A DNA stretch of 64,000 nucleotides from Thamnaconus septentrionalis (taxonomy: Eukaryota; Chordata; Actinopteri; Tetraodontiformes; Monacanthidae): NCBI GenBank assembly GCA_009823395.1, contig CM020515.1:14020489-14084488 (forward strand), in the 5' to 3' direction. A program made the position numbers and the translations under genes. The notes below the pieces were generated by a model. It made no database searches. It worked only from the letters and a program-made list of their open reading frames with translations, and was not told where the DNA came from. Below, piece after piece: positions 48,989 through 61,600 of this stretch (the first letter of the stretch is position 1; the number at the start of each line of letters is the position of its first letter).

Positions 48989-50105
48989 AGCCTGCATACG
49001 AGCTTCCTGTGTTTTTCCACATCGCTCAGCGAGCGGAGCAGTCTTCCACAAGACTGAGTGTGATTACATCCATCGGTGCATAGTTTGACCCAGTTCCCAT
49101 GGCTCCGTGTTCTTGGCAACGGGACAGCGGCAGAGGTCGCTCATAAACGTTTAGGTTCCGCGTTGAGTTATTGGCCATAATTAATCAACAACTGTGGACA
49201 CGAAAAAAACAACAACAAAAAAGAACGGTTAAAAGAGCTATTTTTGCTGGGATGTATTTTTTTTTTAGCTTGATGAATAATAAAGCACAAAACAAGGTCT
49301 TCTTCTATTTGTGCGGTCAACTGTGAGAATGTTAATGAGACTGATATTATCCCATTTTCCATTTTATTTCTAAAAAGAAACATTGATATTACGGATTTGA
49401 CAAAAACCATCATGTTGTCAAGTGCAGAGCCGCACAATAGCAGGAAGAGGTCGTGCCGACGGGAAGAGGAAGTGTTGGGCGACTTTGTGCACAGCTTGAC
49501 GGCTGCAGCTCATATCAGGACTTTCTGCCTCTTCTGAGTCTCTCTCCAATCCAGCCATGAAAGAAATGACTCGTCCTCCGGTCGGTTTACACGTGTTGGA
49601 TCGTCGCAGTCGCTGCATCCATGTTCGCTGAACCTAAATTTGTTAAGTAATTAGCTGCCTGAACCGGCCTCGTCTCTCGTTCCGCGGATCGTGAAAACAA
49701 TGTTTGTACTTGTGGGAAGAAAAAAAAAACTGAATCGCAGCCCTGAAATAAATGAGCCGAGGCGTTTTGTTCAGAGCGAGAGGCTCCTTCAGCTCCAGAT
49801 GAGTAGTTTTATCTGCGGCGGCGGCGGCCCTGCAGCGGCTCTGCTCTCTGTCGTTTTTGTTTTTTTGGCGCTCTCCCCGGCCTGCGGGACTCCTGGAGCT
49901 CCTCACTAGGAAGTGGCATCGCTGGGTCGCTCACGGAGCTCCCGCCTCAGTCGTTTGTGCCCAAAATAATGTCGAACTCGCGCGACCTCGTGCGAGCGCC
50001 GGCACCGGAGCAGGTGCACGAAGGAGCTCCGCCCATTGTGGAGCTCCTGCCACAGTGCTGACGCGCTCAAAGAGGCAGCTGGGGGCTATTATGCAACTGT
50101 GAAGC

Positions 50106-50167
<62 letters not shown>

Positions 50168-50675
50168 TGTGCTGCTGTGCATTGATAAAAAAAATGTCCC
50201 ATTCTGCAAAAAAAAAAAAAACAGGTTTGCTCAGCGTCAATGAGTTCAAGTATTTCTGATTTCTTCACACTTTTTTTTTTTTTTACCACTTTGCACCCTG
50301 AACGTTTTCTGTCATTTTTGTCATTTTGCCCATTTTTGTCATTGCAGGGCAGAAAAAACAGAAGTGTTGAGCGAGGACCTCCTGCAGGTGAGTCTTAGCA
50401 CACTGAGACAAAGAGTGTGTAATCATTTACATTTTCTGTATAAAACCTGAATAAAACTTAATTGTTCCCCATTAGATGCTGTAATTAAAAATTTAGATGT
50501 CGTAGCATTAAATTCAGACCTTTTTACACCTAATTTCTCACGTTTAACAAATGACTTTACACTTCATTTATAATGTAATCCATAATTTTACACTTTGAAA
50601 TATTAAAAAGTGCTGAGCCACTGACGGATGTTTTCTCAACTTCTATGCACAGACCGAGGTTCCGCTGCGTTAACA

Positions 50676-50714
<39 letters not shown>

Positions 50715-53700
50715 TGTGTTCCCCTGCAGGTGGAGAAGCGGCTGGACCTGGTCAAACAGGTGACTCACAGCACTCACAAGAAGCTGACCGCCTGCCTGCA
50801 GGGTCAGCAGGGCGCCGACGTGGAGAAGCGCTCCGTCAAGTCGCCTTCTGTGAGTGCTCGTGTTCGTCACCCCCACCCCGACATCGACACGCTGCTGCTC
50901 GCCTTGACACTGCTGACGCCGTGCGATCACGTCTCTCTCTGTGTGCTCTCAGAAAAAACTGCCGCTCACCATCCTGGCGCAGTGTTTGGTGGAGGGAGCC
51001 GCAGTGTTGGGGGACGACTCTCTGCTGGGGTGAGGAACGCCGTCACCTCTTTACACACACACACCTGTACACACCTGTACACACCAACACAGATGTCCTT
51101 GTTATCCTCGTGGCAATGCAATTGTCTGTTATGTGTTCTTGTTGCTCCCTGACCGCCGCCAAACAGGAAGATGCTGAAGCTGTGCGGGGACACGGAGGAG
51201 AAACTGGCCCAGGAGCTCATCCAGTTTGAGAACCAGATAGAGAGAGATGTGGTGGATCCCCTCTACGTGCTGGCTGAGGTCAGAGCTGACAATGTACAAT
51301 ATGTAACAACATGGATGTGCGACAAAGGATACTTGTTGGGATATTTCTAAAAACAAAAAGGCAAATAAAGACTCTGTGCAGAACTTGCACAATGGGAATG
51401 TATGGAATGATGGGTTCCAATTTCCATTTTCCTTGAATGAGAAGACCTGCAGTTTGCAACCAGCATATTTTGTAACACTTTTGTCACTTCAATTTTTCAA
51501 AAACCGAGACATTACTTCCTGTTCGGCACCCATAATATTGAAGCAGAAAAGAAATGGTTTTGGTGAACAAGAAGCACTTTCTTATCCCAGCGTGTCAATT
51601 CTCCTCCTCCAGGTGGACATCCCCAACATTCAGAAACAAAGGAAGCATTTAGCTAAACTCGTCCTGGACATGGACTCTGCCCGAACCAGGTGAAGTGGCT
51701 TCCGCCCCCAGGAGCTTCTCCTCGTGTGGGTTCCCGAGCACAAAGTGACCCAGTGCTTTCTGTTTTTGTTGCGTCTGCAGATTTCATCAGTCGTCCAAGT
51801 CGTCCAGTCACCCCAGCACGCTGCAGCCGGGCGCCAAGGCCGAGTCTCTCCGAGAGGAGATGGAGGAGGCAGCCAATCGGATGGAGATCTGTCGGGTGAG
51901 TCATCGGTCGGAGCCACTTCAGTCACACATCCTCCTCCCCCCTCCCTCCTCCCTCCTCCCTCCTCCGTCTCCTGCTCCCATCTCCTGCTCCCGTCTCCTT
52001 TTGATTTATGCTCCTCCCTCATGTGTCCAACATAAAGGGTCCAAGATGCAGGTGAGATGCTCCCTAACATGCTGCTTCCTCTTTCTGTTCCAGGATCAGC
52101 TCTCAGCAGACATGTACAGCTTTGTGGCCAAAGAAATAGACTATGCAAACTACTTTCAGACTGTGAGTACGGATGGAATAGGGATGAGAAAAAAAAACAC
52201 GAACAGCGACCTCATCCTATGCATTAACCTCTATGTCTCCGCAATGTCTCCTTGCAGCTGATAGAAACACAAGCGGAATATCACAGGAAGTCGTTAGAGA
52301 TTCTCCACAGCGTGCTACCCCAGATTAAAGCCCACCAAGGTGAACCTCGCACGTGTGTCCTTGTGTCTAGATCTCTAATTCTGCACTTCAAGCAGTTTTC
52401 AGATTAGAAGGAAGCAGTCGTGCTTTTTAAAAGGCTCCGCTGATAATGATCCTTCCTTCTCTTGAAGATCCTCCCGAGGTGGAGCGGAGCCAGCGCTCCT
52501 TTTTTCCTTCCCGGTGTCTGATTCCAGCCGCTGGCGTTTTTGTGTTGCAGAGGCGTGGGTGGAGAAGCCCTCGTTCGGCAAGTCCCTGGAGGAGCACCTG
52601 AACCTCAGCGGGAGGGAGATCGCCTTCCCCATCGAGGCCTGTGTCACCATGCTGCTGGAGTGCGGCATGCAGGAGGAGGTAGAGGCCGCGCTCTCATTTC
52701 GAGAGAACCCTGCTCTTACAGTAGAGGAGAGGTGGTTTAGAAGCAGGTGGGGTTGTGAATGCGAATCGCATGTGAAAAACTGAGAATGATGAGGAGCTGT
52801 TTGAGGTTATTAATTATTGAAATATCAAATTCAATTCTTCACACATGTATCCTTTATTACTCATTTGACGGGTATTACTCATATATATGGGGAAATATGT
52901 TGTAATCGATTCATGGAGTCGATTCAGGATCCCGTACTGCAATTCACCTACATGGCCAGCAGGGAGAATATGAGTAAAATTTACACGCTGTGCCTGAGAG
53001 AATATAGCATTAAGGTCAAAACTGACGTTCCATAAAAACCTCCTTGATTTTATGCTTAAGCCTCCTATTAAGATCAAGAATCAGTTTTATTAATGAGCCC
53101 CGTGCGGTTCAGACTTAATCCTTATTGATCCTTCCGTGTATTAAAATAACCTTGAGAGTAATTACACACCGCACACACTCACACACACACACACACCACG
53201 TGCATGTCTGTTTATGGGTGGGCTAATTAAGAAAAATAAGGGCATCAACCTCTAACAACCTTGCTACGGGACATTACCACTAAGTACTAAAAATTGTTTA
53301 CAGCCGTGGGATGTAAGTACTTTATTATCTTAACGACGGGGTTTTATGATCTGAGAAAAAAAGGGTTGATTGGAATCCAAATACCTGAACCTGAACGCAC
53401 CACCGCCTGTTGAACATTGAAGCGCCGCTGCGTTGCTCTGGCTCGTCAGGTGTGTGCTGGCGTCCAGGGTGCGATCATGACACGTGATTGTGTGTTTCCC
53501 CTTGCGTGCGGCCTGCAGGGCCTCTTCAGAGTGGCGCCGTCGGCTTCCAAGCTGAAGAAGCTGAAAGCGTCGCTGGACTGCGGCGTCCTGGACGTGCAGG
53601 AGTACTCCTCCGACCCGCACGCCATCGCAGGTCAGCTTCACCTATTCTTGGGAGGAAAAAAAACAAAAAAACACTGTTTTCTGGGGTTTTTTTATAGCTG

Positions 53701-55238
53701 ACTGGGAGCCAGTGCAAAGTCTTCAGATCTGGAGTAATATACTCTGATCTCGTTGTTCTGGTAAGAACCCGAGAAAACCGAGATTTCATTTGTTGGATCA
53801 GAAAAAAACGCAGTTTGATAGCTGAACTGTTGCAGAAGGACAAAATATTCCTCCCATTGCGTTTTAAATTGCGATCGTGCCGTCCATTCTAAACATTGCT
53901 TTGAAATCTCTGGTGAGCAATCTGAACTCGGCAGCTGCACAAGCTGCAGGAGGGCAATGGAGATGTGGGACTAAGCAGTAATATGAAAAAAAGCTGTAAA
54001 GATCTCATTGATTGATGCTTTTCTTTTTTTTCCTTCCACCTGCAGGAGCTCTGAAATCGTACCTGCGAGAGCTCCCCGAGCCGCTGATGACCTCTGAGCT
54101 CTACGACGAGTGGATTCAGGCCTCCAAGTGAGTTGTTGTTTATTAAAAGCTGTTTGGGAGGTGAGTCGTCCCGGCGGACAAACTCTTTAATCAGTTCTCA
54201 ATTCGCCAGCATTCAAGACATGGACAAGAGGCTGCAAGCGTTAATGGCGGCCTGTGAAAAACTCCCCACCGACAACTTGAACAATTTCAGGTCAGTGTGT
54301 TCGGCCCACTCGGCCGTCCTCTCAGTCGTACTTATTGATAAGGGATTATGCAGGTTGATGTGACAATACTTGCTAAACAATGTGATTTAAAAATGTAATA
54401 CAAGTGTTTAGCCCATTGCTTTTGTTGTATTCTGTATCTGTATTGTTGTGTTCTGTATCCAAACCAGATATCTGATCAAGTTCTTAGCCAGGCTCGGCGA
54501 GTACCAAGACTCAAACAAGATGACTCCCGGCAACATGGCCATAGTTCTCGGTCCCAACCTGCTGTGGACGCACACTGAGCCGTCAGTATCTCGCTGTGTC
54601 ACTCTCAACTTATCCCTGTTATTGCATCATGGTTGTACCGTCTCGGCAACTTCTCTCTTTTTTTTTTTTTTTTTTTCCCAGGAACATGACGGAGATGATG
54701 ACCACCTTGTCCCTTCAGATTGTGGGCGTGGTCGAGCCCATCATCCAGCATGCTGATTGGTTCTTCCCTGGAGGTGGGCTCAGATGCTTGACGTTATGAG
54801 ACTGTTTCATTAATTTCAATGGTTAAAAATGACGATTGCATAGAACCCCTAAAAAATACAGTGAAGATTCCCTCTAGAAACTCTTTCTGTCATTCATTTT
54901 CAATATAATAAATCATACTTAGCTTCCCTCTGCAGTTTTGTAGTGACTTTTTTTTTAACAGGTTGGTAACTGGATTGATGGACCTCTTTTATTTTCTTCC
55001 CTCCCTCCCTTTAGAGATTGAATTCAACTTGACGGGCAACTACGGCAGCCCCATCCACACCAACCACAACTCCAACTACAGCTCCATGCCCTCGCCGGAC
55101 ATGGAGCAGTCGGAGCGCAAGCAGCAGCAGCACCACGACCAGAGCCGACGCCCACTGAGCGTCGCCACGGACAACATGATGCTGGAGTTCTACAAGAAGG
55201 ACGGGTACGCTGCCAAGCGCCTCCATCTGCTGCCCACG

Positions 55239-55269
<31 letters not shown>

Positions 55270-55560
55270 CCCGCCCGCCATCTCTCTTCCTCCCACCCAC
55301 GCCTCCTCTCATGCATCTGACGCTCTCAGCCCTTGAATGCAAGGCCGGCGACGTGCAGCACACATTGAGAAAAAAATAAAATAAAATTACGCAGGATAGC
55401 CTCGGTGGAATATTCATCCGTCGTGTGCTTTAAGGACGAGGAAGAGCGTGCGCTAAATAAATACAACTGCAGCCGCTCTGATCAGCCTCCACCTGGGGAG
55501 GCGGGGTCTGAAGGGGGCCTCATTTGAATAAACAGCTCCCAGCTGCTCGTACTGCAGTCC

Positions 55561-55600
<40 letters not shown>

Positions 55601-58600
55601 GCGAAGGAGGAGGAAGAGGAGGAGGATGAGGAGGTGGAGGAAGAGGGCTGCTCGTTAAATCTTTTTGTTCCTGGAGAAAATGCGTTTTTTCTTCTCTGGG
55701 AACATCTTCCTCGTCCTCCCACATCCTCCCGCCTGCTCCAATCCTCGCCGTCTGGCTGGCACGTCACCTGGCCTGAGTCATGCGTTTCGGCTGTTGGAGG
55801 AGCAGCGCCAGAGTTAGAAACCAATATCCTCACCAAAAACCCCCAAAAAAATGAGGAAGCGACTGCTGGAAGAATTCTTGGTAATCTTTTAAAGCTGACA
55901 TTATAGTCGGCGTGTTATAAAGACAGTAAATTATAATATACACTACCAGTCAAAAGTGTGACACACCTGTTTCTTCTTTATCTTTACTACTTTCTGCACT
56001 GCAGATACATGCCGAAGACATCAAATATATGGGCAAGATATGTGGATTAATGTGGCAAAAGGAAAAAATGTTAAATACCTAAATATGTTATGTTATATAT
56101 ATTTTATATGAAGGGTGGCTATTCTAGATCATCTAAAATATAAAACTTGTTTGAGTTATTTCACACTTTTTTGTTTAATACATATTACATGTGTTCATTC
56201 ATAGTTTTGATGCCTTGAGTGAAAATCCACAATGCAAATAGTCGTGAAAATGAAAGAAAAACCACTAAATCAAAGGTATGTGTTCAAACATTTGACTGGT
56301 AGCGTATATTATATACCATGATAGAGACAACATAGTGTTATTTATATTTTATAGTATGAAAGAGACAATAGAGTATTATATCTATTATATAGTATTATAG
56401 AGACAGTACAGTATCATCGAGAAAACATGCAGAAGCTTCGAGTATCTATGCGGCTTATCACGATTGAAGTGTAAACCAGGCTTAAGGCAATAATTAATAC
56501 TGTGCGTCGCGGCTCCCTCACTCACTCCTCACCACTCAACCCTGCATGTCTGAACACACGTCTGCATCACTTCTGACCTCATGTCCCTTTTGCCTCTCTT
56601 GTCCCTACTAACGCAGCATTAGGAAGATACAAAGGTACGCCTCTTTCCAATCTCCTCCCGAACTGCATCCCCCACTCATTCCCTGTTTCCACACCCCCTG
56701 TGATTCCCGTTCATGTTTATGTTTATTATTTTTTCTATTTTTTTCCCCCCTCAGCATGGGCGTGCGGGTCATGGATACCTCCTGGGTATCTCGCAAAGGT
56801 TCGTCCACGCTGGCCCGCAAGACCTCGTCCACGCCGCCGGGCTTGCAGGGCCCGGACTCACTCATCCCGGAGCAGCCGGGCGATTTCTGCAGCATCTCTC
56901 CCTCCGCGACACCGCCCCCTGGTGACCGAGTTTGGTAAGGCCGAGACGCCGTTCTTCCCTGGCGAGTGCACTCCTCCTGTTCATCGTAACTGCCGTCGCC
57001 ACTATCATCATCATCATCATCGTCATCATTTTCATCACTGTCGCTGTTTTTTCTCCGCTTCACGTGATTATTTTTTTTGGCACTGTTCCTCTAACACCCA
57101 CTCGAATCCTGTCCTTATTACCGCTTCTCACTCATGACCTCCGTTTCTTTGGCTTGTGAGGTTGATGTCACAACTATTTTGAATAGGACCGTGACATTTT
57201 TATTCATTATCCCCTCAGGGTTCTTCATCCAAACGCTGTAACATGTCCGCACTCTCTTCTCTACGCTCCTACCGGCTTCTACTCCGTCTGCGAGCATGCT
57301 CAGTAGCGCCGACGCCTTTTATTTGCTGTGGCTTGGCTTCTCTCCGCTTTTGGTCGTGAAAACTGGTGAATCCTTTCTTCTTCTTTTTTTTCTGTTGGCG
57401 CACCACGCGACTTTACCTCCGCCGCCACTTCCTTCCTTTTCTTTTGCTGCGATTATCCTAGCTGAGCGCGTTAGCCTGCTCACCTCACGGCGGCTAGCTC
57501 TGCCCGTGTGGCAGACTAGAGATAATGTGGCTTCTGGCTTTTTGGCTGCTGGCTTTCTCCTTCTTCCTCCTCTTCTTCCTCCTCCTCCTCCTCTCCTGTG
57601 GCTCTTTCAGCCGGGTTTGAAAGGGTTTTTGTGTCTGTTTCACACTGCCCCGGGCTGGCGGGCCGGAGCTGCCGTGAAAAACAAGCGGTATGCGTGGCGT
57701 ACGTAAGGAGGAGGGCGGATTCGGGGCTCAGCACATCATGAGCGTATAGCGGTCGACTAGCAGCAGGTCACAGCTCCTTGCAGTGTTGCAGACACAAGCT
57801 GATCACAGAGGGAGGCCTTACACACCGTATTCTTTCTTTTTGCTTCTCCCCGCCTCCTCCGTTTGCAATAAAACTTTATTTCTTTTGCAGTTTTCCTTTG
57901 TGCTTGTCTTTCTATTTTCACTAAGCTGACTGTGTGCTGAAGCTTAGTGGCCACCTCCCGCCGCAAAGAGCAACTCAGTTTACCTCCTTATTTCCTCCTC
58001 TGTTTTCTGGCTCCGGAACCCACCGACACCCCCCCCGCCTCCCCCACCACCACCGCCACCCCCCCTCCTCCCCCCAGATCATTGGAACAGCTTGTCCTCT
58101 TGTGGCTCCGATTGCGTCTCTCCCTGTTCAATCACCAGAGCTGCTCTCTTGTGTGTGTTTGCTGTCTTATTCTCTTAATATCCGCAGCTCAGACAACGTG
58201 TCGCCCATTCGGCCGGACACCTCTCACGGCCACCCGCCCCCCGGGGAGGAGCGGCCGCCGCCCCCTTACCCCCTGGCCACCTCGTGCCACCACGCGCCGC
58301 CCACCTCTTCTACCCCAAAGCCCCGCCCTGCGCCCGCCCCGTGGCGCCGGGTCCGAGTCGCAGCCTCCCGCCCGCCCCGCCCGTGATGCGTTGGTCTGGT
58401 TTCACCCCCCCGGTGCCGGCCCCGGGCCCGGCCCCACCGCCGGCGCCGCCTTCCTCCTCCTCCTCCTCCTCCTCCTCGTCCCTCGACATCAATTCCAACC
58501 CCAAACCCAGCTGCCTGCACTTCCCCAAGCACAGCCCGCCCGGCGAGGTCGTGCATGCCCCCCCGCCGGACGCAAACGCTTCGCCACTTTACATCAAAAC

Positions 58601-61600
58601 CCCGCTGGTGCTAAGCCGCCACGACCAGCCCCTCGGCAACCCCCCTAGCCTCCCGTCGTCCGCCCCCCCTCCCCCGCCGTGGGCTGCCTGCCCGTGCGTC
58701 CGAGAGCGAGGACCCCCCAGGCTGACTAGGTAAATACAACTAATGCAATGGATGTGTCAGAGTGGCTGGCAGCTGTGTCTCTCCTCCTGTAGCTCTCGGC
58801 GGCGCCCTCCTCCCCTTGCCACATTCTGTAGCGCTCAGGTTCGGGCCGCGGATTCGCCCTCTCACGTTGTTGCCTAGCAACTAAAGCTCATATAGCGCCG
58901 CCACCGCCAGCGATTTTGACTGGAGTCGAGTAAGCGACAAACACGTGAAATTGCACGTGGCCCATTAACGGCTGTGAAAATGTTTTTATTCATAGCGGTT
59001 TCTTCCTCTTGTAGAGTTTCTCCTGTATTCATGGCCTGGTTAGATGCATTCAGACTGTGTTCGGATGGTAAAGTTGGAGCCGAAGAGCAGAGTGCGAGTG
59101 GAATTTGTAGACTCTTTGCGTTTAAACCGCAACTTTGTGAATCATCGCAGCAAATTTTCGATCTATTTTTATGTGTCTGCAGACATTCTCGTATTTCACA
59201 GTGAAGAGAGAACAGTTGCCTTTTAATTTGAGAAGCCGACAGCAATATTAAGTGTTTTGCGTCTGAGACGTTAATTCCATCAGCGCTGCCCATTAACACG
59301 AGTTAGGATCGTCGATGCCGGCGCGCACTATCAGCAAATCCAATCAGCGTTCTCCCATGACCATTATGATTAATGTCCTGTCATAGCGATCGCCTGTTGT
59401 CGCTGAGTTTTACATGCATTATTCCTCTTTCCCATGCAACGTCAGCTCAGCCGCCGGCGGAGATTCTGGCCCATTTTTACCCACAAATGCTCTCAGAAAT
59501 CTGCTGTGTATGTGCACCATCTGTTGGCTAATCCCATAAAGGAAGCCCGTGGCTTCTGTGGCATTTTCACTCGGCAAAGTTCAGGTCCCAGCTGCTCTGC
59601 ACTTGAAACCGGTAGCGATAATCTCCTGCTAAGATGCCTGTTTACAGGTCAAATGAATTTCCGGATGACAGAGACAACAGTTCATCCGAGAGGTTGCACT
59701 TTTTTTACTCAATGATATTTCAGGTTTTTTTGATCTTCCCTCTGAAATTTAAGTCAAATTTGGAAGAAAAAGATATGATGAATTCATTCTGGTGGAATAC
59801 TAATGTTTGATCAGCATGACATCATTATCTCTGGTAAATTTGTGTTCATTCAGCACTAAAAAGAAAACCTTGTTAGGCATTGTTGCTTCCATAACGCTGA
59901 TATCAATGTACGTATCATACTAAGGCTGCCGTGATGCTGATGCTGATGCTGATGCTGATGATGCTGACGGCGGCAGTGGCGGCGGCGGTGGTGGCAGCTG
60001 TCACTGAAGCACAGTGGCGGTTTATGAAAGCGACGCCGTGAGACCGAGGCCTCAACCCTGACGCCCGTCTGTCTCTTTCAGTTCACTGAAGAGTAAAGAG
60101 CTCTCTCCTGTCATTGGACACAAAGCCATCCAGGTGGCAGGTCCCACGGTGCCCCCCAGCAGCAGCAGCCCTCAGAGCAGCAGCCAGTCGCCCCACTCCA
60201 CGGAGCACAGCCCGCACACCCTGCGCAAAGGTCAGAGCCTCCCTCTCTTCCGGCCCAGATTGGCCTCCGAAGCAACAGCGTGTGGAGTTTATACTTTGAA
60301 ACAGTCATGGTTATGATTCATTGGCTCGTAATGTGGAGAACAGCTCCATGACACTGACTCAGCACCCCCCCCAGCTGGCCTGGTTTAGAACTACACAACT
60401 TTGGTTGCCTGCCCTGCACTTTACATTAACGTCATGCAGTTTTCCGTGATATAAATATCTCGTGTCCCTCCAGGTTCCAAGAAGTTGGCCCCAGTCCCTC
60501 CCAAGGTTCCTTACAGCCAGTCGGGCGGGATGTCCGACCAGTCCACCGGTCAGCCGTCTCCGGTCAGCCTGTCGCCCACCCCTCCCAGCACCCCCTCCCC
60601 CTATGGACTGGCCTGCCCCCCGGGCCTGGTGCCCCCCTCCTCGCCGGGCCAGATCCCCCTGGCGCCGCCTCACTCCCTCTCGTCGCCGCCCTCCCTGACC
60701 GGGACGCTCACCAAGTCGCGCCCGGCGCCGAAGCCCAGGCAGAGGCCCAGCCTGCCGCCCCGCAGCCGCCCACGCTCCCGCCGGGCTCGCTGCCTGCCGC
60801 CGCTGCCGCAGCCCATGGAGCAGAGCCTCCTGGACGGACTGTCCCCGGGGGAGAGCATGTCCACAGGTAAACACCACTCCCTGGCAGCGACACCGCCGTC
60901 GCCCCCGGCGGGGCTGCAGCGTCCCTCGCTCAGACTCGCCGTGGCCCTGTCCAACGGGGACGGCGGGCGGGTGTAGGACCGCGTAGGACCGTAGACTAGA
61001 CTGACTGTCCCACACGTGAATGTCTGAATTTGAAGTAGCCTTTCTTTTGAAATTTCGACGCTGAATGCTTGAAACAAAAAATATCCATGAGCCTTTTCTT
61101 CTTTTTGTGCTACGACTGCGAGCAAATCCGACCCGATTGTACCCATCGCTTGTGTTTCGTGAATGACCAGGATGTTTTCCGGTGTGTGTATGTGTGTGTG
61201 TGTGTGTGTGTGGGGAAAACATCAGAGACGTCGACACCGGCTCGTCCTGCTTGTACGGAAGTTTCTTGCCATTTAGATTCATCGTGTGCTCTCTGTTTAT
61301 CTGTGTGACCCAGACACCCCCTCGCTCAGAGGCAGAGGTAGGTCAGAGGCCCAGCCAGGCAGTCCGAGCCCACACTCACATAGTGACGGTCCGGCGACGA
61401 GGTCTCACTGCTGCGACATGATACCAGTGGCACTGTCACTTCGGGTTTTTTTGTTATATTTATCACTCTCTTGTCCCCTCCCCCTTCCTCCCCTCCCCCC
61501 CTTGCTACTACTGTGCACCTTGCAGCTGTGTGAGGCCAGGGATTCAGTGTGGGCTAAGTGTGAGGGGGACTTTTAGGGTAAGCCAGCCCACCCCAACCCC

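Larger units (their letters stand above)
39535..50347 (+). other. arhgap44: arhgap44 intron 1
   Basis: 10.8-kb first intron. CpG-rich to about 40.26 kb, then mixed. It holds microsatellites at 39.73, 40.27, 44.31, 45.88, 46.2, 46.38, 46.73, 48.91 and 50.1 kb; repeat copies at about 41.25-41.53, 42.24-42.38 and 48.29-48.37 kb; and a near-perfect palindrome at 48674. No internal gene is evident. Long frames at 46.0-47.0 and 47.2-47.8 kb are repeat- or Pro-derived. Confidence 0.85.
55205..56616 (+). other. arhgap44: arhgap44 intron 16
   Basis: 1412-bp intron holding a CT run (55238-55267), a (GTCT)n run (55561-55600), GGA-rich sequence, the Tc1-like element at 55941-56304, and degenerate tandem copies of an ATAGAGACA..TATTAT unit around 55.90-55.94 and 56.31-56.42 kb on both sides of that element. 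Confidence 0.85.

Noticed and set aside
50101..50170. Regularly spaced repeats that might suggest a CRISPR-like array
   Set aside because: Simple dinucleotide microsatellites without spacers, in a vertebrate genome.
57296..57706. 136-codon frame in intron 18 ending near a GTAAGG donor
   Set aside because: Leu/Pro-rich output from pyrimidine tracts. No acceptor in a phase that would join exon 18, and no match to the ARHGAP44 tail.
57947..58648. 233-codon frame across exon 19 in a third register
   Set aside because: Runs through intron sequence upstream of the exon 19 acceptor and stops inside the exon. Requires the weak CCTG|GTGACC donor and does not reach exon 20.
60359..61282. 307-codon minus-strand frame over exon 21
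   Set aside because: Antisense shadow of a GC-rich proline exon (Gly/Arg-rich output), extended by a CA repeat.
61520..61577. Possible exon between CTTGCAG and TTTTAG|GGTAAG in intron 21
   Set aside because: In the phase left by exon 21 it hits a stop (TGA) at its third codon.
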